From Erythrocercus mccallii (lineage: Eukaryota > Chordata > Aves > Passeriformes > Dicruridae): 64,000 nucleotides of DNA. Where the stretch lies: assembly GCA_013397435.1 (NCBI GenBank), contig VZRG01000861.1:67691-131690 (forward strand). The letters are read 5' to 3'. Below the pieces are notes generated by a model. It did no database searches. It was not told where the DNA came from and was given only the letters and a program-made list of their open reading frames with translations. Positions 13,113-25,930 of this stretch are shown here, one piece after another; the stretch's first letter is position 1, and each line of letters opens with the position of its first letter. Made by a program: the position numbers and the translations under genes.

Positions 13113-13211
13113 CTGCTTCCGGAAATCCTCTTTTGTTGTTTTGCGCACCGGCTGGGAGGGCAGGTGTACAGGGCTTTGGGGCTGGGACTCCTCTGTAACC
13201 CCATACACTGA
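13113..13211 (-). CDS. RGS6: RGS6 coding exon: linker before the GGL domain (33 codons)
   Basis: This 99-nt exon, phase 0 at both ends, encodes SVYGVTEESQPQSPVHLPSQ followed by PVRKTTKEDFRKQ. The acceptor ends CTCCTCACAG and the donor is a consensus GTAAGTAG. The SVYGVTEESQ...RKTTKED sequence separates RGS6 from RGS7, whose equivalent segment I recall as unrelated (SVYGLQNDI...). The region is Ser/Pro-rich and probably flexible. Like its 5' neighbour it is a frame-neutral cassette. Confidence 0.95.
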
Positions 13212-14517
13212 CTGTGAGGAGCCAAGGAACAAACAGAAGGGATTACAGCATTTTTCTGTTACACAGTGAGGAACAGTGCAGTATGCAAAGCAGCAAGGTA
13301 ACAAAGCCAGCCATTTCCTGCTGTTTATACCCACACAGGTCAATAATCATTCAGCCTGGAGCAAAATTTGCAGATTAGACCGTGCTTGCTGATGCCTGCA
13401 CTTCGAAGGCCTGTAGGCATGTTAAGAGAAGAGTTTGTTTTAAATGTTCAAATGCAGCTGATAATTTTTAGGAGCTCTGAAGGCTGTGTGCATGAACACT
13501 TGCAGGATCAACACTGGGAGCTGTCACTGGGGTGAATCAAGTGGTAAAAAAAATACTAGAACCTAATTCTATGCTGCTGTCTTTCACTTGATTTAATTTC
13601 TTGATCTAAAACTACATATTGAAGAAAGTCAATGGGTCAAGTTCATGTGAGCTTCTCTGAACAAAAACCTGCAAGACAGACACCTGCACTGAAAGTAGTA
13701 TCATTTGCCCTTTCGTTAAGTGCTTTTGCTTTTCAGTAAAACTTCTAACAGACATGTGAATAGCCCTGCTGCAGTTGAACTGCTTATGGAAGTTCAGGAG
13801 TCTGGTGTTCCGTCCAAAAACATAACAAGTGATGAGACAAGAAGAAACAGCCTGAAGCTGTGCCAAGAGAGGTTTAGACTGGATATTAGGAAAATTTTCT
13901 TCTCTGAAATGGTTATCAAGCACTGGAACAAGGCTGCCCAGGGAAGTTGTTGAGTCACCATCCTTGAAAGTATTTAAAAGACAGAAACATGGTTTAGTGA
14001 GGTACTTGGTTAGGTTAAGGTTTTGAGTTGCTGATCTTAATGGTTTTCTTCAATCGAATTGATTCTCTGACTGCATATACATAGAAGAGCTCAAACCTGC
14101 TGGAAGTCAGACACCCAAGTTGCTAACGATCCAGCCTTTGAAACCATTAAGGCAGGTAAACATCTCATTATCTGTGCCCAGATAATTTCTTAAAAAGGGA
14201 CCTAGGTATTTTTGCCAATTCCTTTTAATTTTATGGGAGGGCAGAGCCATCAGACATTTGTGACACAGAGCTCCTTAATGCCCTTCTCAGCTCTACCCAT
14301 CACCCAGTCAGTACAACTTTGTTGGTAAAATGGAAATAATAAATTCACCAAGGAGAAGAAAACAGACTCATACTATCAAAACGCTTTAATTTTTTCCTCT
14401 TGGGTAAGTCTCATATACAGTAGGTGTCAAGTATGATTTCCATTAAAATAAAACCAAAAACAGTGAACAAAATCAACCCCAAACAAGCAAAAAACAAAAC
14501 CAGGAACACAAACTGAC
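13212..14517 (-). other. RGS6 intron (1.3 kb) with a CR1 insertion
   Basis: The central part (about 13823-14040) is a CR1 fragment; the rest is unique AT-rich sequence, including an A-rich stretch near 14450-14500 beside the donor of the next exon. Confidence 0.85.
13823..14040 (+). mobile_element. CR1 LINE 3' fragment
   Basis: In sense orientation it reads AGCCTGAAGCTGTGCCAAGA, GGTTTAGACTGGATATTAGG, AGCACTGGAACAAGGCTGCC, GAGTCACCATCCTTGAAAGT, ACATGGTTTAGTGAGGTACT, ending near TGCTGATCTTAA. This is the standard CR1 3' region order. The extreme 3' terminal repeats are missing or decayed. A short open frame across it is a by-product of the repeat. Confidence 0.87.
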
Positions 14518-14592
14518 CTTTTTCACTTTTTGTGGGTTTTTCATACGGCGACACTTTCTAATGTCCATTTCTGTGGTGTTCACACAGCCTGG
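14518..14592 (-). CDS. RGS6: RGS6 coding exon: post-DHEX linker (25 codons)
   Basis: This exon is phase 0 at both ends and encodes PGCVNTTEMDIRKCRRMKNP followed by QKVKK. The acceptor is CTCTTTTCAG and the donor GTCAGTTT, a less common but valid donor. It lies between DHEX and GGL and is rich in basic residues. Because it is in phase and a multiple of three (75 nt), it could be skipped cleanly. Confidence 0.94.
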
Positions 14593-15106
14593 CTGAAAAG
14601 AGATGGTAATCGTGTTATTCTTCTGTTAAGAATGTGCATCCTGCCTTATCTTTATAAAATATACTACTAAATCCAAAGAGTCCAAAACTCTTTCTTGAGA
14701 TTTGTGTCCCATAAATTATTATTGCTAAGCAAGAGACTGCATACACCCAAGGATGCCATGTCAGCATTCAATCCACTTACTCCTAGCTTTGGCACCAAAA
14801 GGAAATAGCCAAGGGGGGGAGCTTTTGCTAGGAAGTCTGAGACAAACTGAGTAAGCTGCTTTTTTTTCATAAGCCCAGTAAATAATTTTCCAAAGTTCGT
14901 ATTTTTCACATATTCCCAAAACAATACTTCAATAGGTGCACAAGCCCAGAATGTCTCAAATAATCCTGTAGACAGTGTGTTTTATACTGCGAGGAAAATC
15001 CACGTGGTAACTGTAAGGGCAATGTCTTTCTGCATAAAACATTTACTAGTAATAAAACTTTTCCTGTCAAATCCTGGTAAGTCTTATCATTCAAAAATAA
15101 TTTTAC
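14593..15106 (-). other. RGS6 intron (0.5 kb)
   Basis: A short intron between the DHEX-end and linker exons; unique sequence, and nothing else is seen in it. Confidence 0.85.
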
Positions 15107-15188
15107 CACAGGCCTGTGCACATCCCAGAATGCTCTTTCCTGGCTGTCCAAAATCTTTCTTTCCGTTTTATCCTTTTTCCTGTCAATT
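15107..15188 (-). CDS. RGS6: RGS6 coding exon: end of the DHEX domain
   Basis: This 82-nt exon completes the Lys codon, then encodes IDRKKDKTERKILDSQERAF and WDVHRPV. The acceptor is TTTTGTTTTCAG and the donor GTAAAATT. The ILDSQERAFWDVHRP segment is conserved across RGS6 and RGS7. The basic IDRKKDKTERK run precedes it. Reading runs on without a stop into the intron for a stretch, so intron retention would add foreign residues rather than stop at once. Confidence 0.95.
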
Positions 15189-18072
15189 CTGAAAACAAAA
15201 GCATAAGTGAGTATGAGTCAATGTACAGATCACGCTTTCTTCTTTGATACAGTTCCTAGCTGTAACCCCAAGACAAAAAGTTTCAGAAATCAACTTTTTT
15301 TGTACAACGATGTCACACTCACACTTGCAAGGGCACATGCCATGAACAAAATTATACTGATGTTTACTTCAACATGGGTCAAAGCAGATTTTCCTATTAA
15401 TGTGGAAAAATTTAACAGCTGTTTTTCATCTGGTGAGGAAAACGTTTCCTGATAACCCTGTTCCCTACTCTGATTTGATAGGCTCAGAAAGTTTGCAGTT
15501 TTGTCTGTGTCAGGAGACACACCAGGACCTCTTTGCTCCAAGTGAGGCTCCTGGCTGGTGCTGAACTGAGGTCCCCATCAGGAGACCCCATTGCACCCCA
15601 ATGCCCCAGCAGCACCACTGGCATGAATACAGATTGCAAAGGAACATCTATCCCAGACATTCCCAGCAGCAACAGCATGGGCAGCACTTGTGGCCACTCC
15701 TCCTTAGAGCTTTCAGCCCAAAGACTGGCTCTGCTTGCTGGCAGAGCAAGGGGTGACAGCACAGGTGATCAAAGCTGAGCTTGCTGCACGGCCCCTACAA
15801 ACCAGCACCCACCCCAGGGAGACATGACTGCGCTGGCACAACAGGAACTCAGTAATTCCAGCCCTGATATAGCCAGTGAACCAACTCACTCAAAGCACGC
15901 AGCCCAAAGGCCACTGGAGGTTGTTCAAAGCAATTCTTGGCAGCAGTGAGCAAGTGACATCTAGCACCTCACCCAGCTTTACACATGAGTACAAATTCAG
16001 CACCACCTTGCAAGATCTACCTGCCCAGGGACTGGAGGAGGCACATGGAAGGAAGAGCAGTCTCCACGCCTCCACTTCTAGAGCAGGACTGAATAAAGCT
16101 CAGTGTCCCTGTGCTGGGTTTCCACATCGCTGCCAGGAAAATCAAAGCAGCAAGGAAAAAGACCCACGCCAGCTGTGATTTCTGGCCACCGGGTTCTCCC
16201 CCATCTGTTTTTGGTTTTGAGGGGTAGTGACCCTTGGCTAAGTCTGTGCAAGAAATGTACCAAGAGGAGAGAAATAAGGGGATTAAAACTGAAGTTTCTG
16301 AACACCTCTCCCACGAAAAAGACCAAATTCTCCACAGTTTGGCATCACTAGCTGATTTCCCCCTTGCAAGGCTGAGATGAGAAACAAGCTCTGGCACAAG
16401 CTCTGTCCCCATACAAAGGCAGAGCAGCTGCTGTACTGCACTGAGGACACCCAGCCCAGAACTACTTTTCTGAGTGAGTCTTTCACACCTGGCCAAAGGG
16501 GAAGGTGAAGCCTATGCCAATCTTACACCACACCGCACAAACAAATTGGAGGATCTCACTGGAGGCTTTGTGAATTCTCTTCACTGATACCTTGTGCTCA
16601 ACCCAGATTGTCAGCTCCTATCTCCAAACTTATTGATAACTCAGTATTTCACATTTTAAATTATGAAGACCCAAAGCAGCTAGATGCTCTATGGCTGCAG
16701 TTTTTGAAGCAATGTGGGTATAGCAATGGAAATCCTCTGTGCAAGCAAAAATGTGGAAAACAACCCAAAATTTGGTAAGCAGGAGGAATGTTTTCAGGTA
16801 TTTTTGATTTTTTTCCCTCCCTTTTCTAGTTAACTTAAACTTTTCATTAACTGTGAATTACAATGTGAATTCCATCCCTGCCCTTCTGGAAACCTGAACA
16901 CTGAATCATCACATGAACTGTGAACCAAGAAGCTGAAACTAGCCAGCAAAAAGAGTTGATAGTGGTCAGTTCATGCTTATGCTTTAAAGAAAACAGAATG
17001 GAGAAAAGATTAATAACTAACAATGATCACAATGAGTCTGATACTTACATTTCTTTCTTAGGTGATAATTATATGTTTTAGACAGAATGCAGACTTTTGT
17101 TTTGACTTACACCTTTTTTTTCCATCTTGGCAATAGCCTTTAAGTAACTGAAAGTACAATTGCTATCCTAAGTTCTAATTTTCTCTTTCAAACAGAACAC
17201 TGCTATTTTGGTTGGAAAAAATTCCCTTAATTACCTTGCAATTTAAAAGATAATTACCATATATTTAAATGGTTCATAATTGCAATGGTATTAAGCAAAG
17301 AATTCATCAAAATTCCAAAGGGTTAATCAAAGATAAAGACATATGCTCAAGCCACACCTTCAGGAAATTATATTCCTTAACTTTTTAGCATCTAATGCTG
17401 AAAGTGCAAATTCCTTCCAATGGAACCATTTCAGCACTGGTGTTCTCACGTGTCATCTTCACCAAACTTTCCATTTTATAAGTGACAATGACATGCACAA
17501 AATGGACACTCAAAGTTTTAGGTTTTAGTTTGCAGACAATAGTAGACAAACCCTGGACTACATCCATTTACCAGCAGTAATGAAAACACTCTCAAAACAT
17601 TAAGAGGCTTCATACTGCTTACACAAGGGAAGATGAGAAAAAATACCTGTTGTAAATACCACTCTTATAATCACATGGAAGTGACTATTTTTAGACACAG
17701 AAATACTCTGCAAGCTTAGAGTAACACAGATGACAAAATTCTGTTCTTTCCATTCATACAAAATAAAAATACTACACAAATGTAGAAGCGCAATGGGCTT
17801 GTGAATTACCCAACGTCCCATGGTGAATACAGGCTTAGGAGCTCTGGACCAGCATTTCCATGTACAGATAATTAAACCCATATTTGAGTTTCTGGCACAG
17901 ACCTTCAGAACTGGCTCTCTACTGTTTCTAGTCTGCCAGTGATTAAAATTCACCAACACCTTCTGAGCTTAGTCACAGCAAAGATTTTGACAAAGAAGTT
18001 TTATCTGTTCAGAATCCCCTTCCCTTCACAGCTCTAAACACTGGTGCAGTTCAGTGCTCCAGGATTACTCAC
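15189..18072 (-). other. RGS6 intron (2.9 kb)
   Basis: Unique sequence. The part at 15500-16500 is somewhat less AT-rich and carries several chance open frames on both strands with no recognisable domain or repeat. No exon or mobile element is identified. Confidence 0.8.
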
Positions 18073-18149
18073 TTCACTTGGGCCTCTGCTTGCATGAAGA
18101 TGAATTCCCACTTTCTTGCAAACGCTCTCTGAAGTCTTGCTAGGTTTTC
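18073..18149 (-). CDS. RGS6: RGS6 coding exon: DHEX domain, central helices
   Basis: This 77-nt exon encodes ENLARLQRAFARKWEFIFMQ followed by AEAQV and two bases of a Lys codon. The acceptor is CTTTTGACAG and the donor a consensus GTGAGTAA. The start ENLARL (rather than ESLARL, recalled for RGS7) supports RGS6. The ARKWEFIFMQAEAQ helix is a core DHEX element. Confidence 0.95.
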
Positions 18150-21118
18150 CTGTCAAAAGATGCAAACAGTAAGAACAACTGATTTCTGTGATTACAACAA
18201 TTGCTTGACAGCATATTTAGCATGGTCGGTATTTATTTCATTCCTTTTTTTTTTTTTTTAACTGAGAAACTAAAGACATGGAAGTCAGTGTTGGTTTCAG
18301 GTGAACTATATTGCAGGCAAAGCAAGGCTATAACACATCTTTTCAGGCTGCAACCCAAAGGGCCGTGCCAGGGATAAGTAATGGAGTGTGATGAAGACAG
18401 CTTGAGCTCTAGTATGAAAAAAATTATGGACTTGTTCCCAAAAGATAACACTGAGAAGCTTTGTGAAGCTGATGACTTTCATTTCTGATAGCAGATGGCT
18501 GCCAGCTGCACGTTTCCCTCTCATCCTCACTTTCCCTTCCTCTCTGCACTGTTCTCTTCTCTTCAGGTTTTTGTGAAGGTGCAAAGCCTGATCGTCCCCT
18601 GCTTTGCTCAGTCCTGGTCACTGCTGAGAGCATTATGCAGCTGCACAGTACTGAAGGCTGGGGATTGCCAGAATGATTCACAAAAGAAAATAGCTTGTTT
18701 GTCTGAACAATGCACACAGTTACTGCAAAGAATGGCTCCAGATGCAGTTTTGCTCTACATCTGAAGAAAAAACTCTGGTCCAGACCCATTACAGAGAGTG
18801 TAGTGATCTGAACATTTGGATATGGATGTGGCTTCATCACAGCTCGAGGTTAAACTCAGAACATGGCTGGAATTTCAGGCTTAAATGGCACCCTGAAGTT
18901 ACATATCCATACCCTCCCCAAGAAAGGAGGCCTGCGAGACAATTAACGGGACACTCTTCTCCATTACAGCTGGCTTAACTGTTTCAAATTTGCATCGAAA
19001 ACAAACACTTGTAGTTTTACTCTTGTTCTCCTTACACTTATCATCTTTATTTCAAGAAACTTTTTTCAGGCACATGCATTTCAATGCAAGAAGAAATCTT
19101 CCTATTATTTACTTTAAACTCTTGTATAACACAAGGCATAAAGCTTGGCCCTGTTTCCATCAAGTCCATGTAATAGTTTCAGTCTGTACACATGGAGGAA
19201 AACAGTTAACAAATGATTTACAGCTGTGCTGAACCGTGATGATTTTCTTAACTGTGGCTACAAAGAAGAACAAGTTCTAATTATCTGTAACACAAATTTT
19301 TGTGGGTATTTTTTTCACTATTTTTATTTTGTTTTAAATTATGTTCACATGTGCCCTCTGGAGTAAATGTACTGAAGCAAATGAAACATCATCAGCTGAA
19401 GCCATATTTGAATTGTGCTTATGTTTGATCAATTATAAAATGCCTGAATGCAACTATACAAGCTTAATCATTTCATCAAGACCCCTGCTCTAATCAGTAT
19501 AAATGTGGGCTGGGAGACTGTCTGTAAATGCTGCAAGCAGAACCTAAAAATGAAATGTCCCATGAGATGCTTTGTAGAGAGCCTCTCTTGAAGCTCCAGG
19601 TCGCTGCTGATGCCTGAGAAGCATTCTCATGCTGCATCTCCAAAAATGAGAGAAGGGCTGCTTCTCACTTCTGCAAGCCTCTTTCTCTCACTTGTGCTGA
19701 GCTTACATCCCTTGCTGGATCTGCTTCAGCTCCCATAATGTTTAGGAAGAGTTGGTGCCCATTCTTATCTGAATGTCTCTAATTAAGAGAACAAAGTTTG
19801 AATGCAGAAGTAACCTCTAATTGTGCAATGCAATATTCACAAGAAAAATGAGAGACTGCCAAGATCTAATTATTTACCATCACTGGAGCATTGCTACTCT
19901 CAGTAGGCAACAATGTGCAGGAGTACTTAGCCATAGCCTCACTGCATGTGTGTGGGAGTATGTGCGCTGCTGAACAGCTTTTTGTTGCTTTATGATAGAT
20001 CTTCGGAGTACTTACAGTTAATTAGTTGGATGTGAGCAATTTTAATGGTTTTAATAAAGAAATCAACACTATGAGGAAGAGAAAACTCAGCAAAAGGACA
20101 TGTAAGTGCATGCAGGTTGTTATATTCCTTCCTTTATGCCTGTTTGAGATTAGAACTTTTGGGAAGTTGGAATGCATTTCCAGGGTGGACTAGATAAGTG
20201 GCAATTTTTTGCATGCTCTGCACTGAAAGGACCAAACGGCGTAAATATATCTCTCCATGTGCACAAATGTTCCAAAATGTAGAAGGTAAGGAAGAGGGAA
20301 AAACTTCAATCATGGAAAAAAACCCCCAAAATCTCGCTCTAAAATAAACACAAATATATGCAACATAAATATTTTCATTGTAACAAACACGACGACCTAA
20401 GTCCACTAGAACGAACTTTGTAAATAAACCCTCCAATGAAAATCCCCATGTATAAAATTCTGTTATTACACTGTTAAGGAAGTAAACAGAAGAAAGGCAA
20501 TATGATAGAAAGAAAAGTTCAGCTGCTCAGAGTGCTACACTGCTTGTATTCAAAGAAATACACAGTTGTGCCCCTCCTGCCTCCATCTTCCCTCTCCTCT
20601 CCACCCTGCAGTCTGACACCAAAGTTTGGGATATTTTTATTGATAGTAACTCCATATCAGAAAACACGCTCTAAATAAAGTTCAGTGATATTTTTCGTAT
20701 GGCATATTGAAAATGTTCAAAGTCTAATATCTGAGAACTTTTGTAACTAGATGTGTCATCAACAATTTAATTGCCCAACGGCACACCTGAAAATCCATCA
20801 TTTTCCTGTGCTGAAATCTGCTATATAAACCAGGATTTTCCTAACTGAAAACAGGACACCAAGCTAAACTTCTGTGTAATTTGCCCCAGTCTTGAAGGGC
20901 TCATTATACAGCAGATGCTTTAATGTGGGACACTGCAAAGCCAGGGACATTCATCAATCATGTTCCTGTTGTCGTCATATCAACCTTCACACAGTTCTGA
21001 CAGCTAAGAAAAAGATACGGTAAAGGCTGAACCCAAAGCACAAAATGGCAGCATTCAGTTGGCAAGCAAACTATCCCTGCACCCCCCCAGCTTTAAGCTC
21101 TAGCAGCAGTGTACCTAC
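18150..21118 (-). other. RGS6 intron (3.0 kb)
   Basis: Unique AT-rich DNA with a T15 run at 18245-18259. No other structure is recognised. Confidence 0.82.
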
Positions 21119-21183
21119 GGCTTCATAATCCGCCAGCTCCAGCCTAGCTTTGTTCTGCATGGTCCGTTTGCAAAGATAGATGG
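21119..21183 (-). CDS. RGS6: RGS6 coding exon: DHEX domain, first helices
   Basis: This 65-nt exon completes an Ala codon and encodes [20 protein letters not shown] followed by A. The acceptor ends CCCTTTAG and the donor reads GTAGGTAC. The sequence [20 protein letters not shown] is shared by RGS6 and RGS7 and forms the early DHEX helices. Phases fit both neighbours. Confidence 0.95.
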
Positions 21184-23598
21184 CTAAAGGGAGAAACAGA
21201 ATGGAAAACAATTACAGACAGATTATTAGTACCAGAACTTGAAAAAAAAAAAAAAAAAAGAAGAAGGAAAAGAAAGTAGTCCATAGAGGGTTTGTTTTCA
21301 TCAGAAAGCAACACAACTCAAGGAATGAGGGGGCTGGACATCCAGCTGACATTGCTTACGACTAATCTCAGAGGCTCTAAACATCTGGGACATTTCATTT
21401 AAAAGTGCTGAGAGCAGATGCCAGGACCTAACAAGATGTCCAAGGAGGGCACAATTGCTTCTGGGTCTGGTAAAAGATATAGCATTAGCAACCTGTTCCC
21501 CTAAGCAGTTTGGGAATATGCATGCCAAAGCGACCATCCCTGCATTTCTTTTCTGCTAAGAAAAAATAAAAATAAACCAGGATATTGAAGTGAAAACAGA
21601 AATATGGGCCAGATCTTAAAGGCATGATCTCAGCATTTTTTAATATGCTCCATCCTCTTATTCTTACATATTTCAAATGGTCAAGGGAAGCCTTGACACA
21701 TTTTGCTGTAGGCAGAGGCTGCTGAAACTGATGTGGCTTGGGATTCCGAGGGTCACGATGAGCCCAGTGCACATCACCGAACCAGTCCCAGGCTGCCTTC
21801 TGGGAAAGCCCCACCTGGATCTGCTAAGCTCACCCCATTTCTGTTAGAGATTGAAACACAAGGTGCACAGCACACTCTAGGGATACAATCAGGTCTGAAC
21901 TTAATAGAAGCACAGTGCTACTCATGTAATTCTACTCTACGCTGTTTCTGTAATTTTAACATTCATATAATGAGCCAGTATTATGCATTGCAACCAGAGC
22001 TGACCAGTTCATTTATATTTACACATCTCAAGGGCAGTTTCCTCTATAAGGCACCTACAACACCAAATGAAGTGACAGTCAGTTGTCTCACAGTGTTTTT
22101 TCATGCAAGGCAGAGACCTGCCATTAGCAAGTTAGTTCCTCTCCTGTAAGTGGACACATACAAATAAAAAAAGTATGAATTGCTGCTGGATTTCAGTTTT
22201 ATTTGGGTCTACTGCTAGTTTGGGATTAATTCCTGGGAAGACTCCATCTGTACAGGCCTCTGATATGCTAAGTCTGATTATAAGCATATGTTAGAGGTTT
22301 CTGGGACAGATGAAAATCTGTCACTACAGGGCTCAGAGCTAATGCAGTTGAAGCTTGTCCAGCTGTGGGTCAGCTCATAGAGGGCTTTATTTTGGGGTGT
22401 ACTGCTCCACTCAATGCCATTGCAGCCCAATAATCTGCCTGTCAAAACAAATTATTATTTATCTGATACTGCAGGAAAAAAACCAGAACCTCTATCTTCA
22501 CATTATTTTTCTGGTATTTACAGAATATGCATTAGGCACAATTTGCACGGTGATATAGGGTGACTGTAAAATCTGGAAAATTTTTTTTCAAATACACAAC
22601 AGCATCGTGTTTTCTCCTAAGCAGTCCCCTCACTGGGATAAACATGTAAGTCTGTGCTAGCTCCTCTGCAGATGAGCTATCACATGACACACACCATTGC
22701 AGGCTACTTCTCCACCCCAGCAAATGATTTCCAGAATATATAATGATGAGTAATTATTGCACGGGAAGGAAAAAAACACAAACTGATTATTCAGGGAGGA
22801 GTTCTAAACCAATCTTAGGTTATGAGATAAAAGACTTCCAGAAGCTCCTGTTTTATGACTGCACACATGGATATGCTTCCTCTTCCAAAGCCAGGATGCA
22901 ACAATTTTATCATTTAACTGTGAAAGACGTGCAGTTCTGGAAGAGACAGCAATATTGCATGCAGACAGAGAAACACAACAACACTGACATATTTTCTTTA
23001 TGTATCCCTGTCTGCAGGCACTCACATGTTTAAAACACCATGTTGCACTTTATTAGCTCATAAACCATGCTCAGTCTTTTTTACCGTATCATCTGGTAAT
23101 CTTAAAAAAATGGGAAAATAAGTCTGATGTCATGCATCAGAGGACTTTTAACTATGGGATGCTGTTAGTTATGTACTGGTTTACTGATCAGTCAGATAAG
23201 TGCCCAGATAAAGTAAATTTTATTGATCCACGTAACAGATTCAGCAACATATCAGAGGATAGTCTCCCACAAAAGCAATATTGGTATTATTTAAGATTCC
23301 CAAGGACCAGTGCTCTGCTTGCCACAAACCCTGCTGAAATGAGCAGGGCTATGGGAGAATGGAGGTAATGGATGGCAAAATCCTGGCCCCATTGAGCTCA
23401 ATGGCAACAGCTCCAGGGGCTTGAGATGCCCCAGGGTTTTAATTTGTGCATTTGAGATTGGCACATATCTGTCTCTGATGCTGCTGTCTGACAAGAAACT
23501 CTGCACATGAAGGGTGTAGATGGCCAACAGTAATTATTTTAAGGACAGCTGTTTGCATCATAAGCTAACTTTCTATAATGAAACAATCACACTCTCAC
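21184..23598 (-). other. RGS6 intron (2.4 kb)
   Basis: It contains a purine tract at 21242-21280 that begins with A18. At about 23370-23440 it has a CATTGAGCTCAATGG palindrome with neighbouring GGCCCC/CAGGGG wording like old amniote repeats. Otherwise unique. Confidence 0.8.
21242..21280. repeat. Poly(A) and purine simple tract
   Basis: Eighteen A residues (21242-21259) are followed by GAAGAAGGAAAAGAAAG. On the minus strand this is a pyrimidine run shortly before, but not at, the 21119-21183 exon acceptor, so it is not the splice tract itself. Confidence 0.85.
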
Positions 23599-23650
23599 CA
23601 TAATCTGTGTTTTCCGGTTCCCAGCAGTTTGAAGGCCAAAAGTATGGTGC
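23599..23650 (-). CDS. RGS6: RGS6 coding exon: DEP to DHEX junction (52 nt)
   Basis: The exon encodes APYFWPSNCWEPENTDY and ends with the first base of an Ala codon. The acceptor is TTTTTTCTTAG and the donor GTGAGAGT. The FWPSNCWEPEN motif is nearly invariant in RGS6 and RGS7 and opens the DHEX (DEP helical extension) domain, which packs on the DEP domain and contacts Gbeta5 in the RGS9-Gbeta5 structure. Confidence 0.95.
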
Positions 23651-25930
23651 CTAAGAAAAAACATACACATTTCTGTAATTTAAGAGATGAAAACCAATTC
23701 AGATGCAAAAACCCATTACAAGTACAAAAATAAGAACCACAAAATCTACCACCCAGATTCTGCCCTCAGGGAAAACACTGCTACAGATTTCAGTAAAAGT
23801 GAGGATGCTGCAAAAACCTTTAATATTCCTCACTGTAGGTAAACAGAGATGCTGTAATGCAAGCACCTCTTGAAGAGGATGTCCAGCATCCTGATGAAAT
23901 TTCATACAGTTGCCAGCTCATCTGAATGTGGACCTCTTATCCACTATCCCCAGAACCTCCTTTTTCCCCAGGAATTCACAGGCAACCAAATATTTTTATT
24001 TTTTTAAGTGCATGAGAAGCCTTGTGGTCTTATCTATATGCTACATACCCCTTGATTTCTGGAGCAGCTACCAATGTGGTTGCCAGACTACAAAACAATT
24101 TCCTTTTTAGTTGTAACAGATGGCAGAAGTCAAAGCTCAGCTGTTTAGAGTCATTCCGGAAGCAGAAGTCCTGCTAAACTTAGTGCTTTTGTTTTCTATC
24201 CAGGTCTGCATATTGCAGTTGCTACAATTAATTACAAGCTATAACTATATGTGACTGTATTTCAGTTTTAACATGAATGAAAAATAACATACTGGTGATC
24301 ACACAAACTGATGCTTTATGATTACACATTGCTTTACTGATGTAATGCTACAGATGGGCATAGGACATTAACAGACTACTCCTTCCACCAAAGTACAGTG
24401 AGAATACATGGGGAGGATTCAAACAATACAGGGTTCAATGCTCCTCACTGATATGTATCTTATGAATTTCAGAAGATAAAGAGCTACTGTTAAAGGAGGG
24501 AGTGATGTTGAGTTAAAAAATAGCAAGAAGAGAGTAATGGAAAGGAAGCATGATTCTATCTGGTTATTTTTGCAGAAAACAGCTAAGGAGATGTGTTGGG
24601 GAAAATGAAAACAAGCAAAGAATATGCAAAAATTGTATGAAAAGATAAGAGAAATAAAAATCAATAAGGAGTCAGTTTGATGATGAGGTTTACACAGGCT
24701 TATAACAATAAAAAGAATTTAGGTTATATTGAAATGTGGCTCCTGAAAACTGCAAAGGACAAGTTCTTAAAGTGCTATTCTTTTAAAACAGAAAAATACA
24801 GCTAAATGGGCAACGAGTATTACCACTGCTTCTGTTGTGTCTTACATGACAGGAGGAATAGGACTTTCAGAAAAGAAAGGGAATTGTAATGAAAAATTTG
24901 AGTCTAAAAGATGCCTTGCAACCAGAAGGAAGGGTGAGCTAAGAGGACATCTGTGATCTCCTGGGCTTCTTTTTTCACCATGGCATTGGTCACATATGAT
25001 AACACAATATCACATTAACAGTGAGCATGAGCAGCTGCAACATCAGATGCAGAGAGCAGAACTGGCTTTTCAAATAAAAGCTAAAAAAAGAGTAAAAAAA
25101 TGTAAAGGAGAAACAGGAGGGTGAACAGAAGAGAGGTGACAGGAAAGATAAGAGAGCTGGCTGGGATCATGTAACTGAAAAACACAAATTCAGCCAGCAG
25201 GATGAGGCAGTAGGACTCCAAGCTTGCACTTACTGCTTCTTCTAAAGTTATACAATCAGTTCAGAAGAAGCTGTTGCAGCACAAGCACTCCTTTATCTAG
25301 CGAGTTGACAGTGGCAGATTTTGGACAGGGCATGGAACTCAACCACAGGGTGCTTGAAAAATTCAGCACATTTGGAGGCACAGGAACACTGAGGGATAGA
25401 GATGTCCTGGTTTAGGTGATTACCAAAGTTACACATCCTTTGTAGGATGTGCAAACCTTAAGCTTGCTCTCTCCCACACCAATCTGTAAGCAAGAGATGA
25501 TAAAAATTTGAATTTTCTGCTGTGCCAAAGCTTGAATGTCCAGCTCCTAAGTTTGCCCTGGTCCATTCTGCACAGGAGAATGGCTACTTAATTCTGTATC
25601 AGAGTTAGGGCCTGAAAGCCATTTTCTTTTTCCTGGTTTAGTTCAAATCTGAGTAAAACAGCTGTGAATTCAGGTATCAAAAATAGTCACAAGACAGCCA
25701 TTCATTTATGTACAAAACTGTAAGTCACAAGGTAGATGAGAGTGATTTAGGATTCTAAAGCAAAAAAATTTAATTGGACTTCATTATTTCCTAGGGCCTC
25801 TATGAAGATAGCCTCAATCCCTGGTTTCATAGACCTAATGGCTACTTAGGTATAAAGAGTGGGTGATTTCAGCAGTATCACTGCAGGGACAGAAGAAGGG
25901 TCCACAAGGGAGGCCAGGGTGCTCACCAAC
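23651..25930 (-). other. RGS6 intron (2.3 kb)
   Basis: Unique AT-rich sequence; no exon or named repeat recognised. Confidence 0.82.
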
